A stretch of DNA of 64,000 nt. Source: Pseudomonas sp. PB101. GTDB taxonomy: Bacteria; Pseudomonadota; Gammaproteobacteria; Pseudomonadales; Pseudomonadaceae. The position numbers were made by a program, and so were the translations under genes. Shown one piece after another: positions 35,029 through 42,210 of this stretch. The notes under the pieces are model-generated. The model ran no database searches. It was given only the letters and a program-made list of their open reading frames with translations, and was not told where the DNA came from. Numbering within the stretch: position 1 is the stretch's first letter; each line of letters opens with the position of its first letter. The stretch spans positions 62,001 to 126,000 of the forward strand of contig NZ_RWIR01000051.1 of the NCBI RefSeq assembly GCF_009764265.1, read 5' to 3'.

Positions 35029-35104
35029 GGGCGTATCCTTTGAATTATGCTTTGGCTTGCGGCTGGGTAATGGAATGTCACAGTCGCCTCACAGATGTTT
35101 CGGC

Positions 35105-35133
35105 ATATTTAAGGAAGAGCGATGCGCTGTCAA
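35105..35133 (-). promoter_or_regulatory. bioB promoter
   Basis: On the minus strand a perfect -35 TTGACA (35133-35128) and an AT-rich -10 region (AAATAT, 35110-35105, 17-base spacer). The -35 lies inside the BirA operator. Confidence 0.6.
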
Positions 35134-35862
35134 CCGCGATACGAAGGACCGGTTTACATCTGGTCAAAAAACAAACAATCATGTCTTTTGTGCGATGAAC
35201 CGGCCGACGGCATCCAGCCTGTCTGCACGGCCTGCGAAACCGAGTTGCCCTGGCTCGGTGATCACTGCCAGACCTGCGCCCTGCCGCTCCCGGCCGCGGG
35301 CCTGACTTGCGGCCATTGCCTGAGGCTGCCGCCCGCCTTCGAACAGGTGATTGCACCCTGGACCTACAGCTTTCCGGTAGACAGCCTGATCACCCGCTTC
35401 AAACACAACGCGAAGTGGCCGTTTGGCCGCCTGCTCGCCGAACTTCTCGCTCAATTCCTGCAACATCGCTTCGAAGAAGATCTGCGGCGACCCGAGCTGC
35501 TGATGCCGGTACCGCTGGCCAACCGGCGCCTGCGCCAGCGCGGGTTCAATCAGGCGGCGATGCTGGCCCACTGGTTGAGTGATGCCCTGGAGATTCCTTG
35601 CGACGAACGGTTGCTGCTGCGGACCCAGGACACCGATGCCCAACAGGCCTTGAACGCCGAAGCCCGCCTGAAGAACCTGCGCAACGCTTTCGCCCTGGCA
35701 CCCGGCGCCGTCGTCAAAGGCCGGCACCTGGCCCTGGTCGACGACGTACTCACCACCGGCGCCACGGCCCAGGCCCTGGCTCGCCTGCTGATGGACGCCG
35801 GGGCGGCGAGGGTCGACGTCTATTGCCTGGCCCGCACACCCAAACCCGGCGAAACACCCTGA
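35122..35862 (+). CDS. ComF-family phosphoribosyltransferase-like protein
   Basis: A 246-residue protein with an N-terminal four-cysteine zinc-finger-like region (CLLCDEP ... CTAC ... CQTC ... CGHC, residues 23-63) and a C-terminal PRTase domain with the PRPP-binding motif LALVDDVLTTGAT (about 206-218). The ComF family is linked to DNA uptake in naturally competent bacteria. Start ATG 35122 has AAGGAAGAG upstream. The first codons overlap the BirA operator, so BirA could also affect comF. Confidence 0.88.
   Translation: MRCQPRYEGPVYIWSKNKQSCLLCDEPADGIQPVCTACETELPWLGDHCQTCALPLPAAGLTCGHCLRLPPAFEQVIAPWTYSFPVDSLITRFKHNAKWPFGRLLAELLAQFLQHRFEEDLRRPELLMPVPLANRRLRQRGFNQAAMLAHWLSDALEIPCDERLLLRTQDTDAQQALNAEARLKNLRNAFALAPGAVVKGRHLALVDDVLTTGATAQALARLLMDAGAARVDVYCLARTPKPGETP
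35127..35159. promoter_or_regulatory. BirA operator (biotin repressor site)
   Basis: CTGTCAACC - 15 bases - GGTTTACAT, matching the gram-negative BirA box TTGTAAACC-N14/15-GGTTTACAA at 7 and 8 of 9 positions in the two half-sites. It overlaps the -35 of bioB and the first codons of comF. Confidence 0.75.
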
Positions 35863-35925
35863 CTTGACTCGCAGGGCCCAAGCGGCCAACGTCCCCACCA
35901 TCGTCACAGCCCAAAGCGACTTGCC

Positions 35926-36690
35926 ATGTCCTTGCCTACCTTGTTGTCCCAGCACATTGTCCGCCGCCCGCAGCGCATCGCCCTGCTGCAGCACATCGCC
36001 GAACAGGGCTCGATCACCCGCGCGGCAAAGAGCGCGGGCCTGAGCTACAAGGCTGCCTGGGATGCGATCGATGAACTGAACAACCTGGCGCAGAAGCCTC
36101 TGGTGGAGCGGATAGTCGGTGGCAAGGGCGGTGGGGGCGCGCGCCTGTCCATCGAAGGCGAACGAGTGTTGCGGCTGTACCAGAAGCTGCAAGCCTTGCA
36201 GGCTCAAGTGCTGGAAGCCGCCGAAGACGCGAGCGACCTCGACCTGCTGGGGCGCCTGATGCTGCGCACCAGCGCGCGCAATCAGTTGCACGGCAAGGTG
36301 ATGGCGATCGAGCCTCAGGGGCGCAACGACCTGATTCGCCTCGAAGTCGCCGAGGGCCTGATCGTTGATGCGCAAATCACCCACGACAGCACCGAGCGCC
36401 TGGAGCTGCAAATCGGCACCGAAGTCGTGGCACTGATCAAGGCCGGCTGGCTCGATGTGCTGGAAATCGATTCCGCCGAAACGCCGGGAAACAATTGCCT
36501 GAAAGGCACCATCGAGAAAATCCTCGACGCCGACGATGGCCCCAGCGAAGTGCGCATCATCCTGCCCAACGGTCTGACACTCTGCGCCCTGGACGAGCCG
36601 GAGCATTTACAGGCATTGGGGCTGACGTGCGGCAAACCGGTGCGCGTGGAGTTCTCGCCATCCAGGGTTCTGCTGGGTACGCCGCTTTAA
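35926..36690 (+). CDS. ModE-type molybdate-responsive regulator
   Basis: A 254-residue protein with a LysR-like winged HTH at the N-terminus (SITRAAKSAGLSYKAAWDAI, then a Gly-rich GGKGGGGARL wing). It is followed by two TOBE/MOP ligand domains, of which SARNQLHGKVMAIEPQG starts the first. This is the ModE layout, which senses molybdate and represses modABC. No modABC genes are in the window. Start chosen at ATG 35926; it follows comF by 63 bp in the same direction. Confidence 0.88.
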   Translation: MSLPTLLSQHIVRRPQRIALLQHIAEQGSITRAAKSAGLSYKAAWDAIDELNNLAQKPLVERIVGGKGGGGARLSIEGERVLRLYQKLQALQAQVLEAAEDASDLDLLGRLMLRTSARNQLHGKVMAIEPQGRNDLIRLEVAEGLIVDAQITHDSTERLELQIGTEVVALIKAGWLDVLEIDSAETPGNNCLKGTIEKILDADDGPSEVRIILPNGLTLCALDEPEHLQALGLTCGKPVRVEFSPSRVLLGTPL

Positions 36691-36755
36691 GCAAACTGCA
36701 ACAAAAGGTTCATTACTCATCATTAAGGTGTCTGCAAAACCGCAGGGAGCCTGAA

Positions 36756-38657
36756 ATGAGCCTATTAGAAGAAAACCAGTCCACAGACCTCGAAACCATG
36801 GTCGGCCTCAGCCGTCGCGGCTTCATCAGCGCAGGTGCCCTGTGCGGCGCCGCGATGTTCCTCGGCGGCAACCTGCTGAGCCGCAGCGTGATGGCCGCCA
36901 GCGTCAGCGCCGGTAACAGCCAGTTGCTGGGCTTTGACAGCATTGCCGCCGCCACCAGCGACGCCATCACCCTGCCAGCGGGCTACAAGTCCTCGGTGCT
37001 GATCAGCTGGGGCCAGCCTCTGCACAAGGACGGCCCGGCGTTCGATCCGAGCGGCAACGGCAGCGCCGAACATCAGGAAGCCCAGTTCGGCGACAACAAC
37101 GACGGCATGAGCCTGTTCGAATTCCCGGGCGAAAAAGACCGGGCGCTGATGGCGATCAACAACGAATACACCAACTACCGCTACCTCTACGCCCACGGCG
37201 GCATGCCGCAATCGGCGCAGGAAGTGCGCAAGGCGCTGGCCTGCGAAGGTGTGTCGGTGATTGAAGTGCAGCGCAAGAACGGCCAATGGCAATTCGTCCA
37301 GGGCTCGCGCTACAACCGCCGCATTCACGGCAATGCGCCGATCACCATGAGCGGTCCGGCTTCCGGTCACGCACTGCTGAAAACCAGCGCCGACCCGCAC
37401 GGCAAGAACGTTCTCGGCACCTTCCAGAACTGCGCCAACGGCAAGACGCCGTGGGGCACCTACCTGACCTGTGAAGAGAACTTCACCGACTGCTTCGGCA
37501 GCAGCAACGCCGAGCAGAAATTCGACCCGGCGCAGAAACGCTACGGCGTGGTGGCCACCAGCAAAGAGATCAACTGGCACCCGCACGACGAGCGCTTCGA
37601 CATGGCGAAGAACCCCAACGAACTCAACCGTCACGGCTGGGTGGTGGAGATCGATCCGTTCGATCCGAAATCGACGCCGGTCAAACGCACGGCCCTGGGA
37701 CGCTTCAAGCACGAAAACGCCGCCCTGGCCGAAACAGCAGACGGCCATGCCGTGGTGTACATGGGCGACGACGAGCGTGGTGAGTTCATCTACAAATTCG
37801 TCAGCCGCGACAAGATCGACCACAAGAACCCCAAGGCCAACCGTGACATTCTCGATCACGGCACCCTGTACGTTGCGCGTTTCGATGCCGGCGACGGCAA
37901 CGCCGATCACCCCAAAGGCCAGGGCGAATGGATTGAACTGACCCACGGCAAAAACGGCATCGACGCCAGCAGCGGTTTTGCCGATCAGGGCGAAGTGCTG
38001 ATCCACGCGCGTCTCGCCGCCAGTGTGGTGAAAGCCACGCGCATGGACCGCCCGGAATGGATCGTGGTCAGCCCCAAGGATGGCCAGGTTTACTGCACGC
38101 TGACCAACAACGCCAAGCGCGGCGAAGACGGACAACCGGTGGGCGGGCCGAACCCGCGCGAGAAAAACGTCTACGGGCAGATTCTGCGCTGGCGCACCGA
38201 ACGCGACGATCACGCCTCGCACACCTTTGCCTGGGACCTGTTCGTCGTCGCCGGTAATCCGGGGGTTCACACCGGCACACCAAAAGGCGGATCGTCGAAC
38301 ATCACGCCGCAGAACATGTTCAACAGCCCGGACGGCCTGGGTTTCGACAAGGCCGGACGCTTGTGGATTCTCACCGACGGCGACTCGAGCAACGCCGGAG
38401 ACTTTGCCGGCATGGGCAACAACCAGATGCTCTGTGCCGACCCGGTAACCGGCGAGATTCGCCGCTTCATGGTTGGCCCGGTAGGTTGTGAAGTGACGGG
38501 GATCAGCTTCTCGCCGGACCAGAAAACCCTGTTTGTCGGGATTCAGCATCCGGGTGAAAACGGCGGCTCGACCTTCCCCGAGCACCTGCCCAATGGCAAG
38601 CCGCGGTCTTCGGTGATGGCCATTTCGCGGGAAGATGGCGGGATCGTCGGCGCCTGA
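36756..38657 (+). CDS. PhoX-family (DUF839) Tat-exported protein
   Basis: A 633-residue protein with a Tat signal peptide: SRRGFIS (residues 19-25), then a hydrophobic stretch to AMA. The body is of the PhoX / DUF839 type (NPNELNRHGWVVEIDPFDP, TDGDSSNAGDFAGMGNNQML). PhoX enzymes are calcium/iron-dependent alkaline phosphatases, so a periplasmic phosphatase role is plausible. The open frame extends upstream to 36495 within the previous gene, but ATG 36756 after CAGGGAGCCTGAA is the true start. No Pho box was found in the short upstream gap. Confidence 0.85.
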   Translation: MSLLEENQSTDLETMVGLSRRGFISAGALCGAAMFLGGNLLSRSVMAASVSAGNSQLLGFDSIAAATSDAITLPAGYKSSVLISWGQPLHKDGPAFDPSGNGSAEHQEAQFGDNNDGMSLFEFPGEKDRALMAINNEYTNYRYLYAHGGMPQSAQEVRKALACEGVSVIEVQRKNGQWQFVQGSRYNRRIHGNAPITMSGPASGHALLKTSADPHGKNVLGTFQNCANGKTPWGTYLTCEENFTDCFGSSNAEQKFDPAQKRYGVVATSKEINWHPHDERFDMAKNPNELNRHGWVVEIDPFDPKSTPVKRTALGRFKHENAALAETADGHAVVYMGDDERGEFIYKFVSRDKIDHKNPKANRDILDHGTLYVARFDAGDGNADHPKGQGEWIELTHGKNGIDASSGFADQGEVLIHARLAASVVKATRMDRPEWIVVSPKDGQVYCTLTNNAKRGEDGQPVGGPNPREKNVYGQILRWRTERDDHASHTFAWDLFVVAGNPGVHTGTPKGGSSNITPQNMFNSPDGLGFDKAGRLWILTDGDSSNAGDFAGMGNNQMLCADPVTGEIRRFMVGPVGCEVTGISFSPDQKTLFVGIQHPGENGGSTFPEHLPNGKPRSSVMAISREDGGIVGA

Positions 38658-38664
38658 CAGGCCC

Positions 38665-38750
38665 TCATCGCGAGCAAGCTCGCTCCCACAGGATTGGCGC
38701 GATTTCAAATCTGGCGCATGACCTGTGGGAGCGAGCTTGCTCGCGATGGC
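38665..38750. repeat. REP pair
   Basis: Facing units ATCGCGAGCAAGCTCGCTCC and GGAGCGAGCTTGCTCGCGAT around a spacer of about 40 bases, after the PhoX-like gene. Confidence 0.9.
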
Positions 38751-38853
38751 GTCAGCACAAACAACGCACATCTCAAGCCCACCCCCTAAAGCCCCGCCGT
38801 CTGCGCTACCATGCCTGGCCGGACGCAGCAGCCTGCTGCGCGCAGGAGTCAGC

Positions 38854-39828
38854 ATGGCCCACCCGTTTGAAACCCTTACGCCAGACCTCGTGCTCGATGC
38901 CGTCGAAAGCATCGGCTTTCTCAGCGACGCGCGCATCCTGGCGCTCAACAGCTACGAGAACCGCGTCTATCAGGTCGGTATCGAAGACGCCGAGCCACTG
39001 ATCGCCAAGTTCTACCGGCCGCAACGCTGGACCAACGAAGCGATTCTGGAAGAGCACCAGTTCACCGCCGAACTCGCCGACTGCGAGGTGCCGGTTGTGG
39101 CGCCGTTGATTCATAACGGTGAAACCCTGCACGAACACAACGGTTTCCGTTTCACCCTGTTCCCCCGCCGCGGCGGCCGCGCACCGGAGCCGGGCAACCT
39201 CGATCAACTTTATCGCCTGGGCCAGTTGCTCGGGCGCCTGCACGCGGTCGGCTCGACCCGGCCGTTCGAGCACCGTGAAGCGCTGGCGGTGAAAAATTTC
39301 GGCCACGATTCACTCAAGACCCTGCTCGACGGCAACTTCATCCCCCGCAGCCTGCTGCCGGCCTACGAGTCGGTGGCCCGTGATCTGCTCAAGCGTGTGG
39401 AAGATGCCTACAGCAACACGCCACACCAGAACATCCGCATGCACGGCGACTGTCACCCCGGCAACATGATGTGCCGCGACGAGATGTTCCATATCGTCGA
39501 CCTCGACGACTGCCGCATGGGCCCGGCGGTCCAGGACATCTGGATGATGTTGGCGGGTGATCGTCAGGAATGTCTGGGGCAGTTGTCGGAATTGATGGAC
39601 GGCTACAACGAATTCCACGACTTCGACCCCCGTGAACTGGCGCTGATCGAACCACTGCGCGCCCTGCGCCTGATGCACTACAGCGCCTGGCTCGCCCGCC
39701 GCTGGGAGGATCCGGCGTTCCCCCGCAGCTTTCCGTGGTTCGGCACCGAGCGTTATTGGGGGGACCAGGTGTTGGCGTTGCGCGAGCAACTGGCCGCGCT
39801 CCAGGAAGAACCACTGAAACTCTTCTAA
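38854..39828 (+). CDS. srkA: Stress-response serine/threonine kinase SrkA (YihE/RdoA)
   Basis: A 324-residue member of the aminoglycoside-phosphotransferase-like kinase fold. Lys52 (IAKFYRP) should bind ATP. His197-Gly-Asp199 in RMHGDCHPGN is the catalytic loop, and Asp216/Asp218 (VDLDD) the metal-binding segment. Length and sequence (for example ENRVYQVGIED) match E. coli SrkA, which counters stress-induced death. The frame upstream of ATG 38854 comes from the REP pair and is excluded; CAGGAGTCAGC is the ribosome site. Confidence 0.92.
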   Translation: MAHPFETLTPDLVLDAVESIGFLSDARILALNSYENRVYQVGIEDAEPLIAKFYRPQRWTNEAILEEHQFTAELADCEVPVVAPLIHNGETLHEHNGFRFTLFPRRGGRAPEPGNLDQLYRLGQLLGRLHAVGSTRPFEHREALAVKNFGHDSLKTLLDGNFIPRSLLPAYESVARDLLKRVEDAYSNTPHQNIRMHGDCHPGNMMCRDEMFHIVDLDDCRMGPAVQDIWMMLAGDRQECLGQLSELMDGYNEFHDFDPRELALIEPLRALRLMHYSAWLARRWEDPAFPRSFPWFGTERYWGDQVLALREQLAALQEEPLKLF

Positions 39829-39840
39829 CCCACCCGCCCC

Positions 39841-39942
39841 CTGTAGGAGCGAGCCTGCTCGCGATGGACGCAAGGGCAACGCGTTTATCCAGACAGCACG
39901 CGTTATCGTTGACGTTCATCGCGAGCAGGCTCGCTCCTACAG
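39841..39942. repeat. Long REP pair
   Basis: Facing units CTGTAGGAGCGAGCCTGCTC and GAGCAGGCTCGCTCCTACAG (perfect 20 bp) at the two ends of a 102-bp element. The spacer includes CGTTATCGTTGACGTT next to the right unit, shared with 49113-49216. Confidence 0.92.
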
Positions 39943-40042
39943 GTATCGATGTTCACAAATGACTTACCTATTCAGTCAGGACATTCGCAGACAAATCTCC
40001 TTACAATCCCCTCTTTGTTAGCTGCCTAAGCAAGGATTCTGC

Positions 40043-40930
40043 ATGCAAGCCGCCAACCCGCGTCGCGGGTACATTCTGGGCCTGAGTGCCTACATCATCT
40101 GGGGACTTTTCCCGCTCTATTTCAAAGCCATCGCCAACGTGCCCGCCGTGGAAATCATCATCCACCGGGTGCTGTGGTCTGCCCTGTTCGGCGCTTTGTT
40201 GCTGATGGTCTGGAAGCACCCCGGCTGGTGGCGCGAGTTGCGGGAGAATCCGCGACGGCTGGCGATCCTGGCCCTGAGCGGTACGCTGATCGCGGCCAAC
40301 TGGCTGACTTACGTCTGGTCGGTGAACAATGGCCGCATGCTCGAGGCCAGTCTCGGTTACTACATCAACCCGCTGGTGAACGTGTTGCTGGGCATGCTGA
40401 TCCTCGGCGAACGGCTGCGGCGCATGCAGTGGATTGCCGTCGGCCTGGCGGCGGTGGGGGTGGCGCAACAGGTCTGGCAAGTCGGCAGCCTGCCGTGGGT
40501 GTCGCTGGTGCTGGCGCTGACCTTTGGTTTCTACGGGCTGATTCGCAAGCAGGCACCGGTCAAGGCACTGCCAGGGTTGGTGGTGGAAACCTGGATGCTG
40601 GTGCCGATCGCCATTGCCTGGTTGCTGTTCAATCCGACCGCCCATAGCGCTCAGGCCGAATTCTGGACCACGTCAGAAGCCTGGTGGCTGGTGGCGGCCG
40701 GGCCGGTCACGCTGGTGCCGCTGGTCTGCTTCAACGCTGCTGCACGGCATTTGCCCTACACGACACTGGGCTTTCTCCAGTACCTGGCGCCGACACTGGT
40801 GCTGCTGCAAGCGGTGCTGCTGTTCGGTGAACACTTGTCGTCCAGCACATTGGTGGCCTTCATCTTTATCTGGGCCGGCCTGGCGGTTTACAGCGTCGAT
40901 GCGTGGATAAGTTTGCGCCGCCGCAGCTGA
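40043..40930 (+). CDS. rarD: EamA-family transporter RarD
   Basis: A 295-residue inner membrane protein with about ten hydrophobic helices in two EamA halves. The RarD signature is visible (GYILGLSAYIIWGLFPLYFK at the start, then EIIIHRVLWSALF). RarD proteins are named for chloramphenicol sensitivity; the natural substrate is unknown. The ATG follows AAGGATTCTGC. Downstream is a hairpin and an unusual region with DnaA boxes. Confidence 0.92.
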   Translation: MQAANPRRGYILGLSAYIIWGLFPLYFKAIANVPAVEIIIHRVLWSALFGALLLMVWKHPGWWRELRENPRRLAILALSGTLIAANWLTYVWSVNNGRMLEASLGYYINPLVNVLLGMLILGERLRRMQWIAVGLAAVGVAQQVWQVGSLPWVSLVLALTFGFYGLIRKQAPVKALPGLVVETWMLVPIAIAWLLFNPTAHSAQAEFWTTSEAWWLVAAGPVTLVPLVCFNAAARHLPYTTLGFLQYLAPTLVLLQAVLLFGEHLSSSTLVAFIFIWAGLAVYSVDAWISLRRRS

Positions 40931-40951
40931 TCAAAAAACATACAAACCTCC

Positions 40952-40976
40952 GCAGGCCACATATCTCGTGGCCTGC
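40952..40976 (+). terminator. Hairpin after rarD
   Basis: GCAGGCCAC - ATATCTC - GTGGCCTGC is a perfect 9-bp stem. No T-run follows, so it is a weak intrinsic terminator at best. Confidence 0.5.
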
Positions 40977-40993
40977 ACCATTCCTTCCCAAGG

Positions 40994-41002
40994 TTATCCA
41001 CA
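40994..41002 (+). promoter_or_regulatory. DnaA box
   Basis: TTATCCACA, the perfect high-affinity DnaA box sequence. A second copy lies 112 bp downstream in the same orientation. Confidence 0.6.
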
Positions 41003-41105
41003 GCGTGATCCCCGCCAAATGTGTGCAAGTGGCTGAAACTGCTGGTTTTTTGATCAGATCCTGAAGAACCCCGGCCGGCGTGGGCTGGCGGGGAGTCTCT
41101 ACAGG

Positions 41106-41114
41106 TTATCCACA
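41106..41114 (+). promoter_or_regulatory. DnaA box
   Basis: TTATCCACA, identical to the copy at 40994, in the same short non-coding stretch between the convergent rarD and ACT-domain genes. Confidence 0.6.
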
Positions 41115-41145
41115 GGCGAGTGCACGTTTAACTTGGATAACCTTT

Positions 41146-41664
41146 TCAGGGGTCGCTGCGCAGCACCAACTCGACCATCAGATCGTCGGCCAGGGTTTCC
41201 AGGCGCGATTGCAGCACGTCCAGCGACAGCGTCAACGGGACGGCAAGAATCGCTTCGGCATGGAACAACGGCTCGCTGCTCATCGGTGCCGGGCGCACTT
41301 CGGTGACCAGCCGCTCCAGGTTCACCCCTTGCTCGCTCAACAAGCGGGTGATGTCACGCACGATCCCCGGACGATCATTGCCCACCAGTTCCATGGCAAT
41401 CGGCTTCCAGGTGCAGGATTGTTCGATACCGCTTTCGGCGATCAACACGCGAATGCCATGGGCGGACAAGCTTTGCAGGGCATCGACCAATTCATCGTAA
41501 GCCTCGGCCGGCACGCCCACTCGAAGAATCCCGGCGAATTGCCCGGCCATGCGCGACATGCGGCTTTCCAGCCAGTTGCCGCCATGCTCGGCAATGCATT
41601 GGGCAATGCGCTCGACTTGCCCGGGCTTGTCCGGTGCGAAAACGGTGAGTACGAGGTGGTCCAT
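41146..41664 (-). CDS. GcvR-like ACT-domain protein
   Basis: A 172-residue protein made of two ACT domains (residues about 3-75 and 88-165; the second begins WKPIAMELVGNDRPGIVRDI). This is the build of GcvR, the regulatory partner of GcvA in glycine cleavage control. No DNA-binding domain is present. gcv genes are not in the window, so its target is unknown. Confidence 0.82.
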   Translation of the reverse strand: MDHLVLTVFAPDKPGQVERIAQCIAEHGGNWLESRMSRMAGQFAGILRVGVPAEAYDELVDALQSLSAHGIRVLIAESGIEQSCTWKPIAMELVGNDRPGIVRDITRLLSEQGVNLERLVTEVRPAPMSSEPLFHAEAILAVPLTLSLDVLQSRLETLADDLMVELVLRSDP

Positions 41665-41740
41665 GGCGCAGCCCTCTGGTCATGACTTTTGTTATAGAGA
41701 ACCAAGTATAGGCAAGGGTTGTTTCTGCGCTGAATCGACT

Positions 41741-41812
41741 GACGCCATCGCTGGCAAGCCAGCTCCTACAAAATAGCCAAATCCCCTGTAGGAGCCGGCT
41801 TGCTGGCGATCC
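41741..41812. repeat. REP pair
   Basis: Short-spacer pair: GCCATCGCTGGCAAGCCAGC then TCCTACA, facing TGTAGGAGCCGGCTTGCTGG. The two units differ at the arm centre (CCAGC versus CCGGC). Confidence 0.85.
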
Positions 41813-41980
41813 GACACACCGCCGAGCTAAAGCCAGCCAACAAATCGTGTACAACTTTTGATATTTAACTGGAACAATCAACCAGTTTTTTGAGAACATC
41901 CTGTTCCGCGCCGTGACCGCAATGCGTCACGGGGTCGCAGAACGACGTGATTAGTCTAATTTTCACAACCGCAATTCATC

Positions 41981-42008
41981 ATGTAGTATGCCGCAGCGCG
42001 CACTACAT
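41981..42008. promoter_or_regulatory. Inverted repeat upstream of glcB
   Basis: ATGTAGT (41981-41987) and ACTACAT (42002-42008) are exact inverted copies with a 14-base spacer, about 200 bp before the glcB start. It could be a regulator site; no known consensus is recognised. Confidence 0.4.
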
Positions 42009-42210
42009 AACGTTGGATCGATGTCTGCCGCAGGCACGTTCGCAACCCTGAAAGCCCTGTCAGCAAGGCCCCAAGCCGTTGATTGGTCCCAACCCAGCCG
42101 CCCGTCATGGGCATGTACTGGTAGAGGGGTTTGTGGTTTAAATGGCCAAAGGCTTCATTGTTAAATTGAAGAGCTGAAAAGCGAAATAGCTGAGCAGAGT
42201 GAGGCAAGCA

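Larger units (their letters stand above)
40927..41057. repeat. 131-bp region bounded by a perfect 13-bp inverted repeat
   Basis: CTGATCAAAAAAC (40927-40939) and GTTTTTTGATCAG (41045-41057) are exact inverted copies. The left copy includes the rarD stop codon. The enclosed stretch holds one hairpin and one DnaA box. Confidence 0.8.
41665..42210. other. Intergenic region with REP pair and glcB leader
   Basis: 546 bp without a convincing gene. It holds the REP pair (41741-41812), a hairpin CCGTGAC - CGCAATGC - GTCACGG (41911-41932), and an inverted repeat ATGTAGT-N14-ACTACAT (41981-42008). The glcB promoter must be here, but I could not assign -35/-10 elements with confidence. Confidence 0.55.

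Noticed and set aside
36691..36755. Pho box ahead of the PhoX-family gene
   Set aside because: No CTGTCAT-type direct repeats are visible in the short upstream gap, so phosphate control is not supported here.
36765..38948. 727-codon minus-strand frame opposite the PhoX-like gene
   Set aside because: Antisense shadow running into a REP pair; no domain or ribosome site.
40994..41114. DnaA boxes considered as a replication origin
   Set aside because: Only two boxes, no AT-rich unwinding region, and none of the usual origin genes (dnaA, dnaN, gidA, rpmH) nearby.
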